Shown: one piece after another, positions 38,316 to 49,332 of the stretch
Layout: each line of letters begins with the position of its first letter
Position numbering within the stretch: position 1 is the first letter of the stretch
Assembly (NCBI GenBank): GCA_905221605.1
Contig: CAJNDS010002657.1
Span: forward strand, 182,001 to 246,000
From: Symbiodinium natans
Taxonomy: Eukaryota; Sar; Dinophyceae; Suessiales; Symbiodiniaceae
Reading direction: 5' to 3'
Length of the DNA: 64,000 bases
Notes under the pieces: model-generated
The model's database searches: none
What the model was told of the DNA's origin: nothing
Seen by the model: only the letters and a program-made list of their open reading frames with translations
Translations under genes and position numbers: made by a program

Positions 38316-38628
38316 CCCTAAACCCTAAACCCTAAAACCTAAAACCTAAACCCTAAACCCTAAACCCTAAACCCTAAACCCTAAACCCTAAACCCTAAAC
38401 CCTAAACCCTAAACCCTAAACCCTAAACCCTAAACCCTAAACCCTAAACCCTAAACCCTAAACCCTAAACCCTAAACCCTTAAACCTAAACCCTAAACCC
38501 TAAACCCTAAACCCTAAACCCTAAACCCTAAACCCTAAACCCTAAACCCTAAACCCTAAACCCTAAACCCTAAACCCTAAACCCTAAACCCTAAACCCTA
38601 AACCCTAAACCCTAAACCCTAAACCCCA
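38316..38628. repeat. Longest CCCTAAA array, about 44 units
   Basis: 313 bp of CCCTAAA with only three small register breaks (CCCTAAAACCTAAAACC near the start, CCCTTAAACC near the middle). It is the longest array in the window, and it is interstitial: unique sequence continues on both sides. Confidence 0.97.
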
Positions 38629-39772
38629 AGCCCAACTTCAACAGAAGGGGAGCGAGAGGCGTGCACGATTCTGAGCCGAGCCGCCCATCCAGGGCTAAGA
38701 CCTGCCCAGGGTGGCAGCTTGCAGGCCGGGCTTTCGGTTTAGGGTTTAGGGTTTAGGGTGAGGGCTCTTTCTACTCGGAGGTTCATGGCACTTATAACTG
38801 CACTTTTAACTGTACTTATCAGCATATTGAGGCACTTAAGGGGCGACAAAGCGGGTTATAACTAGAGTTATCATTGGTTAATAAGCACCACGAACCTCAA
38901 AGTGAGGGAACCATGGTCCCCTCAATCTGGTCCCTGACCTTAAACCCTAAACCCTCAACCCTAAGTCCTAAACCCTAACCCTGAACCCTAAGTTCTAAGT
39001 CCTAAACCCTGAACCCAAAACCCTAAACCGTAAGGGTTCTGACGTAGGGGCCCTTGGGTGTTATAGGGTATGCAAAGGATATACAAGGGTTCCCCAAGTA
39101 AGGGTCCGCGTGAAGGGACCATGCAACTACCCTAGGGTTCTCCCCTCCTACTTTCTGGCAGGCTTTAGGATTCATGGGTTCAGGGTTTTGGGGGTTAGGA
39201 TTTCCCTATAGGGGTTTAGTGTTCACGGGTACTTCTTAGCACAAATATAGATGCGCCTATTACACTCTTATATCCGTGCTAGGAGAATACGGGGCTTCTC
39301 AGCGGGTTGTACCTACACCCAGTCATACCTTTATAAGTGGATTGTACGGCCTGGGGCTATAGGGCTCAGAGGGGGTATAGGATCTGGGTTCCGAGGGCTT
39401 GTCCAAGCAAGGCATTTTCCACACGAGGTTCTCTTTTGCTGGGGGCAAAAAATCCGGGCGGAAAAGGGAACACGCAAGGGTGTATGTGTGTTAGTGTAGT
39501 TTAGGGCATCTTAGTGTGGTTTCGCGTGCCTTTTCTGACTTGATTCATGAGTTGTTCAAGGATTTTGCGCGGAGCGACATGAAGCTCCACAACAACAAAA
39601 ACCTAAACCCTACACTCCACTCTAAACCCTAAACCCCAAAAAGGTGCTAGGGCCCGAGCTCTTAAACTCTGAGCTTTGAGGGTTTGTGGGTTTCACGCAT
39701 GCCGGGCTTAGCCTAGGGGCCTCAATTCCCTGTGGCTTCAGACCCTAAACCCTAAACCCTAAATCCTAAACC
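38629..39772. other. Island, family B element and unassigned spacer
   Basis: GC-rich island 38629-38736 closes with a TTTAGGG tract (38737-38760), completing a bracketed unit with the 44-unit array. A family B element lies at 38774-38902. 38940-39030 is CCCTAAA-like. 39030-39600 is non-repetitive; a plus-strand frame at 39251-39499 has no recognisable domain. CCCTAAA sequence returns at 39742-39776. Confidence 0.5.
38774..38902. repeat. Small inverted-repeat element, family B
   Basis: Begins CTCGGAGGTTCATGGCACTT and ends AATAAGCACCACGAACCTCA. The inner ACTGTACTTATCAGCATATT matches the copy at 14610. Confidence 0.7.
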
Positions 39773-40135
39773 CTACCTAAATCCTAAGTCCTGAATCTCG
39801 GTGTTCTCTGGCATAAATTTAAGCACCTTCTCCTTGAACTTGAGGATTGCTTCTTGCTTGGTATGGTGCTGACGAACGCCCCATCCGCCACCGCCTTGCA
39901 AACGAAGCACCATGGACACATGAACCTCCTTTTGGTCGTCCTCCATGTAGTCCCTGATAAAGCCGTCGTTGTCAAGCTTTTTTCCACCAATCTGCAACAC
40001 AAACATGTGGTGACTGATGATAAACTGACCGTTGCGCTTGTTTATGCGGTGCTCGATGAGCGTCTTGATGGTAGCCACGGCGGTGTGGTCTTTGATGTCC
40101 TTCAACGAGAACAACTTGCGCCCGCGGTGCTCACC
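39773..40135 (-). CDS. Ubiquitin-like domain exon (partial gene)
   Basis: Open from just after TTTCAG (a plausible 3' splice site, next base 40135) to a TAG at 39773. The peptide runs EHRGRKLFSLKDIKDHTAV, later MFVLQIGGKKLDNDGFIRDY, then VHVSMVLRLQGG. The last part parallels the ubiquitin C-terminal strand and di-glycine (VLRLRGG), with GGKKLDNDGFIRDY in the place of AGKQLEDGRTLSDY, so a ubiquitin fold is likely. There is no ATG in the open part, so this is an internal or terminal exon, or a captured fragment. About 30 residues follow the Gly-Gly; the last few before the stop may be translated telomere-like sequence (GACTTAGGATTTAGG), so the natural end is uncertain. Function unknown. Confidence 0.6.
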   Translation of the reverse strand, partial: GEHRGRKLFSLKDIKDHTAVATIKTLIEHRINKRNGQFIISHHMFVLQIGGKKLDNDGFIRDYMEDDQKEVHVSMVLRLQGGGGWGVRQHHTKQEAILKFKEKVLKFMPENTEIQDLGFR

Positions 40136-41987
40136 CTGAAAGCCTTAAATGCTAAACCCTGAAACCCAAGCCCTCAGGGGCCAAGGTGTAACCTCCAAGT
40201 TCCCGGGAGCCTCAAGATTGGGAAGGTCGCTGACTTCCTTGCCGATGGAACCTTCCCTGGGAAGGTTTTGCTTGCTTGTGTTTGAGTTCTGCCAGGGTTA
40301 AATCTTGAGGAAGGTTTTAGGGTCTTGGGGTCTAAACTCTGAAATCTAAACCCTAAACCCTAAACCCTTTTGGAGTCTGGATATTTGGTTTTTGGGATGG
40401 TGGGGTGTAAGGGGGAGGCCCAACAAACCTTCGACCGCCTGCAGCGAAAAAAACTAAACCTACACCTCAAACCTCTAACCCAAACCCTCCACCCAAAACC
40501 CTAAACCTACACCTCAAACCTCTGACCCAAACCCTCCACCCAAAACCCTAAACGTCTGCATGTCTTTTGAGGACTTGGGGCCAAAGGTTTTGCCAATGTC
40601 TGTGGCTTCGGATCTTGGGCTTTGCTCGTCGCGTTTCTGAGGTCCCTTAAGAACCCTAAACCCTAAACCCTAAACCCTAAACTCTAAACCCTAAACCCTA
40701 AACCCTATCATTAGGGTTTCAAGGGTTTGGGGGGTTGACAGCTTGGTGCGGCGGTGTTGGACCAGGTGGGTGCCAGAACGCGTTAAAGCAAAGTGTACAG
40801 AGGCCCTGCTGGCCTATAGTCTGAAGTGGGGCTTAGGGTTTAGGGTTTAGGGTTTAGGGTTTAGGGTTTAGGGTTTAGGGTTTAGGGTTTAGGGTTAAGG
40901 GTTCGGGTGTTAGGGTTTCGGGTTTAGGATACCCAGAAAACCAGACAACTCTCACCAAGGTACTCTTCAGGGGCCTTGAAAGGGTGCCCCTAAACCCTCA
41001 ACGCTGAACACCTTTCTCAACCCTAAGCTCTAAAGCCTAGACCCTGAAGGTAGGGAAAGAAGGCTTCGGGCTTCTTACTGTTTGTTAGCAGGGAAGGAGA
41101 CAAAATTAGGGCCCTATCTACATATATATATATATATTGGCATATATATATATATATATACACCCTTTAAGGGATTATATAGGGCACCTCATTCCCCCAT
41201 TCCCTTCTAACCAGCAGTAAGGCTTTGGGTGCTTGGGTCCCAGGTGTGTGCTTCCTATGAGGGAAGGACGGGCTTGGAGCCATCAAAACCACAAGAGACC
41301 TGAAGCTGGAAGACCATGGAAATGTTTTAGTGTTTATAGGGTTTAGGGTTTAGGGTTTAGGGTTTAGGGTTTAGGGTTTAGTGTTTGGGGCTTAAAGGTC
41401 TCAAGGCCTTTTCCCGCAAAATCCCAAGAGGTTCGAAAACCCGGAAGCCTTGGCAAGTCTTTCATAGACGCCCTGAAAAACCCCAGTATCGTGACACCAA
41501 AACACCAAACCCAATTCAAAAGAGCCTGCCATGTTGTGATCTTCAAACTAGGTCCCAAACAAACTCAGGCATGAAAAAGGTTGACGGTTTAGGGTTTAGG
41601 AGTCAATATAGCTCATAGGGGAAGTCAACCCAATTAAGGAAGGAATAAGGGTCCTGTCTAGGTCCGAGTTTCCTGACATTCCCACCTAACTCCTAGGCCC
41701 TGCAAACGTTGAAGCTTGATTTCTCGTAAAAGCTCCGCTAGTGGGAAATGGGGGATTTCCACTAGTAGGTGGTGGGGGATTTCCACTAGTGGGTCGTGGG
41801 GGATTTCCACGTTTTCGTCTAGGGTTGGGTTTAGGGTTTAGGGGTATATTGAAATGTTTAAGGGTTCAGGTCCGGGGACGTCTCATGGAGCTTCGAGGAA
41901 AGTTTCTGTTTTTTGCCTCTGCATAATTTCAAGTTTGCAGGGGCTTGAGGGTTTACGGTTTAAGGCTCGGGGTTTCGGGATTTAGGG
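40136..41987. repeat. Mosaic with telomere-type tracts and (TA)n
   Basis: CCCTAAA at 40653-40708 and TTTAGGG at 40832-40925 bracket a GC-rich island. 40450-40550 has two direct copies of a 60-base segment (CTACACCTCAAACCTCTRAC). (TA)n at 41121-41161 lies inside a relative of the 14030 inverted-repeat element (41092-41222). TTTAGGG at 41337-41385. 41720-41810 contains three copies of TGGGGGATTTCCACTAGTRG. No gene is supported. Confidence 0.55.
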
Positions 41988-42082
41988 TTGGGATGTTCCC
42001 CCTTATACTAACAGTACCTAAGGATTATCGTACCCCGATTAGAACCCCTATTAAGGACTGATAGCATAAGGGAGGACATCCC
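41988..42082. mobile_element. Family A element
   Basis: TTGGGATGTTCCCCCTTATA and GCATAAGGGAGGACATCCC are the ends, with GTACCTAAGGATTATCG and CTATTAAGGACTGATAG inside. It lies within TTTAGGG-like sequence, so target duplication cannot be judged. Confidence 0.82.
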
Positions 42083-43244
42083 GAGGTTTAGGGTTTTTTT
42101 CGTTCGGGGTTTTAGGGTTCTAGGGTTAAGGGTTAGGGTTTAGGGTTTAGGGTTTAGGTTTTAGGGTTTAGGGTTTAGGGTTTAGGGTTTAAGGTTTAGG
42201 GTTTAGGGTTCAGGGGGTTTGCGTACTGTGAGCGGAGCGTCAGCAGGTTGCCACTGAGCCGGAGCTCGCGCAGGTTCAACTTCGGAAGTGAACCTTGGCA
42301 TATTGCAGGGTTTAGGGTTTAGGGTTTAGGGTTTAGGGTTTAGGGTTTAGGGTTTAGGTTTTTGGGTTTTAGGGTTTAGGTTTTTGGGTTTTAGGGTTTA
42401 GGGTCCCAAAAACCCTAAACTTCAAGACTTACTTCTTTCCGGGGACAGATAAGGAAGCGAAAATAAGGAGCCCTTACTGTAAGGGCCTTACAGATGTAAG
42501 TGTGTTGGGCTCCATGTAAAGTTCAGGGTTGAGAGTCAGGGCTCAGGGCTTGGGGTTTGGGGTGTCGTCTGGGGGAATGTGGGTTTCAGGGTTTAGGCTT
42601 TCAAGGGTTTCAGTTATAATTCGTAGGATTTCACGGAAGCGCTCACGCATGGGACCCTAAACTGTCAACCCAATACAACTCCCAAAAACACCAAGGTTTC
42701 CTGCAGGCAGAGGCTGCAAAAATGCCTGTGGCACTTTGCCCGCAGGGGTCTAAGGGTGGTTACATGGTCCCTATTAGTATGGGCCCTGTAGGGCACCCCT
42801 TCTATACCCCTTATACGATTACATGCCCTATACAAATTCAGCAACCTGACCCCTACAAAAAGGGGAATAAGGGCCCTACTCTGAGTGCTCTTGGAGCTCA
42901 TGGGTACTTCTAACCCAATTATAACTGCACTTATGGCTTATAAGTACCCATGAACCTCCAAGCTAGATCAGCCAGGTGGCCCACGAGGGACTGAAACTGC
43001 ATGCGGACGCGATTGCCTCAAGAAGTTGATAGCTTAGGGGATTTTCTTTGCTGAAGGACGACATGAGCCCTAAAAGGGTTCATGGCTCATAGACTATAAT
43101 AGGGTTTAGGGTATAGGGTTTAGGGGTTAAAGTAGTATAGGGTATATGACCCCAATTATGGGGTTCATTTGGTCCTCAAGGTTGGGGATTCAAATGAACC
43201 TGAAAAGGGTGCTTCTGGTTCATATTGCCGTAGTAGGAATTATC
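42083..43244. repeat. TTTAGGG tracts, LRR-like island, family B element
   Basis: TTTAGGG at 42120-42212 and 42306-42400 flank an island (42213-42305) reading on the minus strand as SLPKLNLRELRLSGNLLT, a leucine-rich-repeat unit. 42540-42720 is non-repetitive. 42760-42860 holds the TACATGGTCCC and GGGGAATAAGGGCCC dispersed repeats. 43090-43240 starts the ATGACCCCAATTATGGGGTT repeat. Confidence 0.6.
42890..42962. repeat. Small inverted-repeat element, family B, shortest copy
   Basis: CTTGGAGCTCATGGGTACTT and AAGTACCCATGAACCTCCAAG are an almost perfect pair of arms with about 30 bases between them. It is the best view of the family B termini. Confidence 0.78.
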
Positions 43245-43376
43245 GTAGTGTAGGTACCATATGAACCCTGAAAAGGGCTTAGGGCTCCTATTCCCGGACT
43301 GGAAATGATAGTAGTGTAGGTACCAAATGAACCCTGAAAAGGGCTTATGGTTCATATTCCGGGACTGGAAATGATA
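43245..43376. repeat. Tandem duplication of a 66-bp unit
   Basis: Two copies of 66 bp starting GTAGTGTAGGTACC, each with ATGAACCCTGAAAAGGGCTTA and GACTGGAAATGATA. Partial copies lie on both sides. The unit is part of a dispersed repeat with relatives near 33533, 44760 and 62310. Confidence 0.75.
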
Positions 43377-45516
43377 GTAGTGAAGGTATACTATATTTTC
43401 GGGGGAAGGCTTCTAAGGCTTCTGGGACCTGAGGGGGTGCTCTATATCTTAGCGCCGCGCTTGGAGTGAGAGAGTCACACCAGTTGTAAGTGCTTATAAG
43501 TAAAGAGCACTCTTCATCATGCAGTCCCAAGTGGCCGACGACTGTTATAAATGCCACCGAAGCTTGGTACTCACGCAGCTGTAAGAGCTCTGCGCCCTGG
43601 CTAGCACGGCACGGCGTCTTCTAACCAAGGTCCACATTCAACTCGGCAGGCTCTAAGCAGCCGCAACTACCTACCACCCGAAACTATAGGGAATAGGGGT
43701 TCAAGGGTTTGGGGCGTCAGGATCGCGAGCGGAAGCTCTTGCGTGGGTGCAGATTTTCACATGCTCAAGTCAAGACCCTTAACCTAAACCCTCAACCCTT
43801 GCGTCAGCTTGCAGCAAAGTTGCCTGTAAGATCGAGCACCTCCAGATTGCGGAGGTTGGCGATGGTGGCCTTACGTCTGCTGCTTCACTTGGGATCACGC
43901 GGCCTTGAAAAAAAGGTGCCCGTTTTTGCTTAAAGGGGGCTTATAAGGGAACCTAACCCCCCCCAAAAAAAATGGAATAAGGGTACTACTGGGCATCCTA
44001 GAAACCGACTAAAAGTCCAGTGAGTTTCCACGCAGACGGTTTCTTGTGTAGCGAATGCACCAGGGGAAGCAACGGTCCTTGTTACAAAGGGGATCCAATT
44101 ACCCCCCCCCCCCCAGGTTCTCCACACTATTAAGGTTTTTTGGGATGATGAAGGCGAATTCAGGTTATTTAAGGAGGGCACCTTGGTGGGGTAGTATTCA
44201 AGTGGGGAGTAGGGAAACTGCACCCATGATATGATTATTCGTGGGTGTATATCAGAGGTCCCCTATTTGCGTACACCCCCCAAATCTCAACTGGTGAAAG
44301 GCTTTGCAAAAAGAATGATCCAGGAGAGTCCAGGGGTTAGGGATTAGGGCTTGACAGAACGGTGGGGGGGAGGGAGCTGGGGTGCACATCTTCTTGCTAC
44401 TTCGGGGGTGGCAGCAGTTTGAGATTTAGGCTGTATGCACCTTTGTTGTCGTATATACTTGGGTCCGTTTATATGCCACGATGCAGGAACGGAACTACCT
44501 CAAAAGTCACGCGTCCTATATAGGCACATGGAAGTTTAGGGTACTGTAAAGCTCATGGCTAAAGCAGGCAAAGAGAAAGAGAAAGTCGAAACGCTGCAGT
44601 GGCGCGGGAAGGCGGTCTTTGTTCGCACGCTTGGCATCTCTGAAAACGGTCCGCAAGATGAGCACCTTGGAAGTCCACCAAGTCAATTGGTTTATGCAGG
44701 GGCTTAGGTTTAAGTTAAAATGGAGTTTTTGGCAACCCCAAGCCTGCTAGTTTAACAGGACCAGATGAACCCTAAAATTGGGGTCACACACCCTAGGCTG
44801 CTTTCATTCCTATTGAGGTATATGAAGCCTAAACCCTAAACCCTAAACCCTACACCCTAAAACGCTAAACCCCTAAACCCTAAACCTTAAAATGCTAAAA
44901 CCCTAAACCCTAAACCCTAAACCCTAAACCCTAAACCCTAAACCCTAAACCCTAAACCCTAAACCCTAAACCCTAAACCCTAAACCCTAACCCTGTTAGT
45001 GTTCATGTGGTCACCAAGGGTGGATGCAGGCCCATGCTGTCGCTGAGACGCGGCACTATGGGTATGGTAGTCGTGGATTAGGCAGGCCAACACGCCCTAA
45101 ACCCTAAACCCTAAACCCTAGACCCTAAACCGTAAACGCTAAAGCCTAAAACCCTGACCCTAAGCCCCTGAACCCTATATAAGCCCAGTACAATTTTGCG
45201 CAGAACCCCTCATTTCGTCCTGGAGCCCATGGGGGCGTAAGTGCTCTGGCGCCAGCCCCCGTGCCCCTAAACCCTAAACCCTAAACCCTAAACCCCAAAC
45301 CCGAAACCCTAAACCCTAAACCCTAAACCCCAACCCCCTTTCGTGCTTAGGGTTTAAGCTTCGGGGTTGCTCTGGGCTGCGTTGCAATACGTAAGGGTTT
45401 CGGGTTGAGGGTTTAGTAACCCTGCAGAGGGAACTAAACCTAACCCTAAACCCTAAACCCTAAGCCCTTAGAATCGGACGCTTCTTCGATTTAGAGAAAC
45501 GTTGGGCAGTTTACGT
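43377..45516. repeat. Unique spacers, LRR-like island, CCCTAAA arrays
   Basis: An island at about 43798-43880 (minus) reads ATIANLRNLEVLDLTGNF, a leucine-rich-repeat unit, ending in a stop shortly after. 43905-44000 is a family D repeat. 44230-44750 is non-repetitive; no gene is supported. CCCTAAA arrays: 44826-44995 (about 18 units in the later part), 45095-45150 and 45268-45335, separated by GC-rich islands of about 100 bp. Confidence 0.55.
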
Positions 45517-45621
45517 TTGGGATGTTCCCCCTTATACTAGCAGTCCTTCATAGAGGTTACAATAGGGGTGTTCGATCATCCCTATTAAGGACTGTTAGAA
45601 TTATAAGGGAGAACATCCCAA
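45517..45621. mobile_element. Family A element
   Basis: TTGGGATGTTCCCCCTTATA and TTATAAGGGAGAACATCCCAA are the ends; AGTCCTTCATAG and CTATTAAGGACTGTTAG form the inner part of the arms. The flanks do not show a clear duplication. Confidence 0.82.
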
Positions 45622-47041
45622 GTACATTCTCGTCTAGACGGGCTTTATTTAAAGAAAAAAACTAAACCCTAAAACCCCAAACCCTAAACCCTGAACCCTG
45701 AACCCTAAACCCGAAACCCTGAACCCTAAACCCTAAACCCATCTAAACCCTAAACCCGAACCGACCCGGTACCATGGCTGCCCAGCCAGGACACGCGAAG
45801 AGATGTCAACTTCCCGATCCACGAGTTTCCCCACAGTACTCCGTCGAAAGGCCCTCGAGGAAGGCAGTTGTGATTTTACTTGTTTTGGGGTTTAGGGTTT
45901 AGGGTTTAGGGTTTAGCGGTTTATGGTTTAGGGTTTAGCGGTTTGGGGTTTATAAGAATTAGGGTTTGCCTAAACCCTAAAAGTAAGCCCTTGTAAACCC
46001 TAACTGGGCTGGCCTTTGAACCTATTCAAATACCGGGTGCCTGTAAATCCAAATAAGGAAAATATCGAAGATCCCAAAAGCCAATCTAGCTAAACCCGAA
46101 ACCCTAAGCCCTGGGGGGGGGGTCTAGTGTTCAAGGCCTGAACTTATGATATAGGACCCTAAACCCTGACCCTAAATCCTAAACCCTAACCCTAATGAGC
46201 GAAAGGAAGGTATGAGATATCTCAAGGCCTAGTTGTCCAGTAACCTGGGGGAATTCAAGGTTAACCTTTGGGATTATAAGGGGATTATACTACCCCAAAA
46301 AGGTTAAAGGTTATCTACTAACCGTCTGGGAACGAAGGATTTAGGGTTTAGGGTTTACAGTAGGGTGTAGGGTTTAGGATTCAAGGGGTTTTGTTTTGGG
46401 GGCTCTGGGTCCCCACCAATCCCTCACCTTCCAACCCCACGGTCCCCAAACCCTGTGATCTAAACCAGAAAACTCAGAGCCCTAAACCCTAAACTCTACA
46501 CCCTACACCCTAAACCCTAAACCCTAAACCCTAAATCCTAAACCCTAAACCTCAAGCCCTAAGCCCTAAGCCCTAAACCCGAAAGCCCAGACTTCCTAAA
46601 GCACCAAAAGCCATCCCTGGACTCCACCACGCCGTCCTTGTAGCTCGAGTATCTCCAGCTTCGACATCGACCCCATTTTCCATTGCAGGCCTCCTGCGTC
46701 AATAAGGGATAGGGTTAGGGTTTAGGGTTTAGGGTTTTGGGTTTTGGGTTTAGGGTATAGAATTTCGGAACAAAGTCTTGAAGAAGTTGCGGTATTGACC
46801 CTAAACCCCAAATGCTCAACACAAAAGCACCCAAAACCCGAAACCCGAAACACGAAACCGTCATCCCTAAACCCCAACCCCATTTTGGGTGACGGTTTCA
46901 GTGTTTACTGTACGGTGCCACCCCATGACACAAACCCCAGAAGCATGACATCTTGCCTGACCGGTGTGCGGTTTGTCGTAATGAACCAGAACCCCAAAAC
47001 CCTAGACCCTAAACCCAGACTACCAAATTAAACCCTAAACC
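45622..47041. repeat. Bracketed islands, one LRR-like, and dispersed repeats
   Basis: CCCTAAA 45660-45760, island, TTTAGGG 45890-45950; the island is open on the minus strand (STVGKLVDREVDISSRVLAG). 46215-46330 (CTAGTTGTCCAGTAACCTGG to AAAAAGGTTAAAGGTTA) recurs at 50009-50150. CCCTAAA 46480-46590, island, TTTAGGG 46703-46755; this island (minus) reads MGSMSKLEILELQG, leucine-rich-repeat-like. 46760-47030 is a mix of degenerate repeat and unique sequence. Confidence 0.6.
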
Positions 47042-47153
47042 TTGGGATGTTCACCCGTATACTAACCGTCCTTAATTTAGGGATTATCGTACCCCCGGTA
47101 CCCCCTATTAGGATCCCGTTTCAGGACTGTTAGGATAGGGGGGGACATCCCAA
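47042..47153. mobile_element. Family A element with 8-bp TSD
   Basis: TTGGGATGTTCACCCGTATA and GGGGGGACATCCCAA ends. The flanks are CCTAAACC (47034-47041) and CTTAAACC (47154-47161), one transition apart, but they lie in CCCTAAA-like sequence, so the duplication is less certain than elsewhere. Confidence 0.78.
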
Positions 47154-48165
47154 CTTAAACCCTAAGCCGCCGCTAGTGTTGTGACTGCGTTCTTGTTCGA
47201 TTGTCGCTTCGTTCCTTTGCTAGTCGGTGTGGCAAACACATTAAACCTTGCTACTATTTGCTTAAGAACCCAAAAAGAATGAAAACTAATCATCCCTATA
47301 TTGACCTTATTCAGCAAGAATATTTCATTTTTTTCGGGTTCTGAAGCAACTAGTAGCTTTTGGCAGGAGGAATCGCCATTTTGTTCAACCATGCACATGT
47401 CGCCGGTCGCACGTGCCTTTGTGCATCACACTCTCAAGGGGGCTCGACGAGTTTCGCCGAAGGGTCAAAGGGCGAGCGTCACAAATTGCCCAAACAGACT
47501 CTTGCCGCAGTCTCGCAGCCAATTCATTGCGGAGGCACCATGCTGAGACACAGGAGTCAGCGCCCAGTTAAACTGGGCGCAGAAATCGTTGCAGTGCAAA
47601 CGGTTTGCTTATGCCAGCTTACGTGCTTCGAGCAGCATCTTCCGCCTGATGTCTTGTTGGAATGCCCTTGGCCGGAGTCTCTTGTGTTTTGACAACTGCT
47701 GATCATTGCTCACATGACGCTCGTGTGCATGTAACACAGTGGGCACTGCAACGACTTCTGAGTTTCCAGCGTGTGAGGGGCCAAAAATCTTCGAAACAAA
47801 ACACATAAGCCGCGACCAGTCAGAACGATTAGCCGACAATTACACGTGCACGAAATCAAAAACAAAACATGTGTATCCCAGCTCAAGGGGACAGTACGCC
47901 CTGTAACGAACCCATTAATACCCCCCCCCATCCAAAACCCTTCTTCACCACGCAGTCATCTTGGCGTTGGCATCCGAAAAACCCTAAACCCATAAACCCC
48001 ATAACAAACCGTATAAACACTACAAACACCAGACCCTGTAAGCCCTCAACAAAGCCCCCAACACAACCCAAACTCCCACAAATGCCTCGCCTGTCGTGCG
48101 CCGGCTCCGTACGCGGAGCTCTCTGAGCTCACCTAAATCCTCGGCTCACTGTTGAAAGTACATAA
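47154..48165. other. About 1 kb of non-repetitive sequence, unassigned
   Basis: Almost free of telomere-type words. Several overlapping open frames of 60-110 codons exist on both strands, none with a recognisable domain. A perfect 10-bp hairpin with a 1-base loop (GCGCCCAGTT/AACTGGGCGC) is at 47560-47580. CTACTATTTGCTTAAGAACC at 47251 recurs at 58400. It could be a remnant of a mobile element or a non-coding region. Confidence 0.35.
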
Positions 48166-49142
48166 ACGGTTTATATAGGGTGTAGGGTTTAGGTTTAGAG
48201 TTTAGGGTCCCAAAGGGTCCATGTGCCTACAGTGGGCCTCAAAGGGCTTCCTATATAGTAGCTTTAGGGCCCAAGCATATAGTATATAGGTACCCAGACT
48301 CTTTGGGGTCGAGGGCTTGTGGGCTTACAGGCTCTGCGATGTTTCTTCGGTTCTTAAGGGTTACAGAGAGGGTTTAGGGTTTAGGGTTTAGGGTTTAGGG
48401 TTTAGGGTTTAGGGTTTAGGGTTCAGGGTTTCAGAGAGTGAGAGAATTTATCGGGATATGGTTGGACATGCCGCAACATCCTGGTGCTGATCATGTCTCA
48501 GCAAAACTCAGCATGGGGACCACATGGGAGTAATCACTAACAATCTTGAGTATGGCCCCTGTATAACGCTACTACAATAACCCAAACCCCTCAAGCTAGC
48601 ACTTCCTGGCAACTAGGATAGGTCGGGTGTTCCGCATGCGAGAGTGGAAGGCTCTGGATTCCTCAGCAACACAATCTAGGGTTTAGGGTTTAGGGTTTGG
48701 GGTTTGGGGTTTAGGGTTTAGGGTTTGGGGTTGAGGGTTCAATTGCTGGTCCTCTTCTTTCATCTTCGTGGGAAATTGACACTATGGTCCCTGCTTGACT
48801 CATTACCCAAAGACAAATGGCTCAGTATTATAATGTGAACCCACAACTGGCCCACAACCCTAGAAACCCTCCAAACTTGAGAAACTCTAGACACCCATGA
48901 AACCCCCGAACCCCCCTTCATTGGAGTAGACCCTGGAAAAAGTATATACTTTTTGGGTCTAAGCATCCAAAATAGGCACCCAGAACAAAAAACAGTATAG
49001 TACTAACCCATTGGGTCAGTCCATCCCGTGGTCGCCGTCAAGAATCCGCACTCCCAGGCCCCGGGTGTTGTTTTTTGGAGAAGAAAGTGGCAAGCCGCCT
49101 CGCTCCCTCTCTCTCTCACTCCCTCTCTCTCTCTCTCACTCC

Positions 49143-49191
<49 letters not shown>

Positions 49192-49332
49192 CTCCCGGCC
49201 TACTGGGGTGCCTGGCGTCATGTCTACGTCACTCTTTAGGCATGAAGCTTGCACTCTTTGCTTTTTGGAGTCTCGGGTCATGGCGGAAGACGAAAGAGTC
49301 GGACCCGCCAAAATTGAAGCTCCAACTCGCAT
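48166..49332. repeat. TTTAGGG tracts, (CT)n microsatellite, spacers
   Basis: TTTAGGG at 48370-48430 and 48675-48740. (CT)n-rich sequence at about 49100-49192. 48205-48310 resembles the repeat at 28360, 35770 and 61750. Other parts are non-repetitive, with no supported gene; frames over the microsatellite are low-complexity translations. Confidence 0.6.

Noticed and set aside
47162-47931. Cluster of frames of 60-110 codons in non-repetitive DNA
   Set aside because: None dominates, they overlap on both strands, and no family is recognised; described as unassigned spacer instead.
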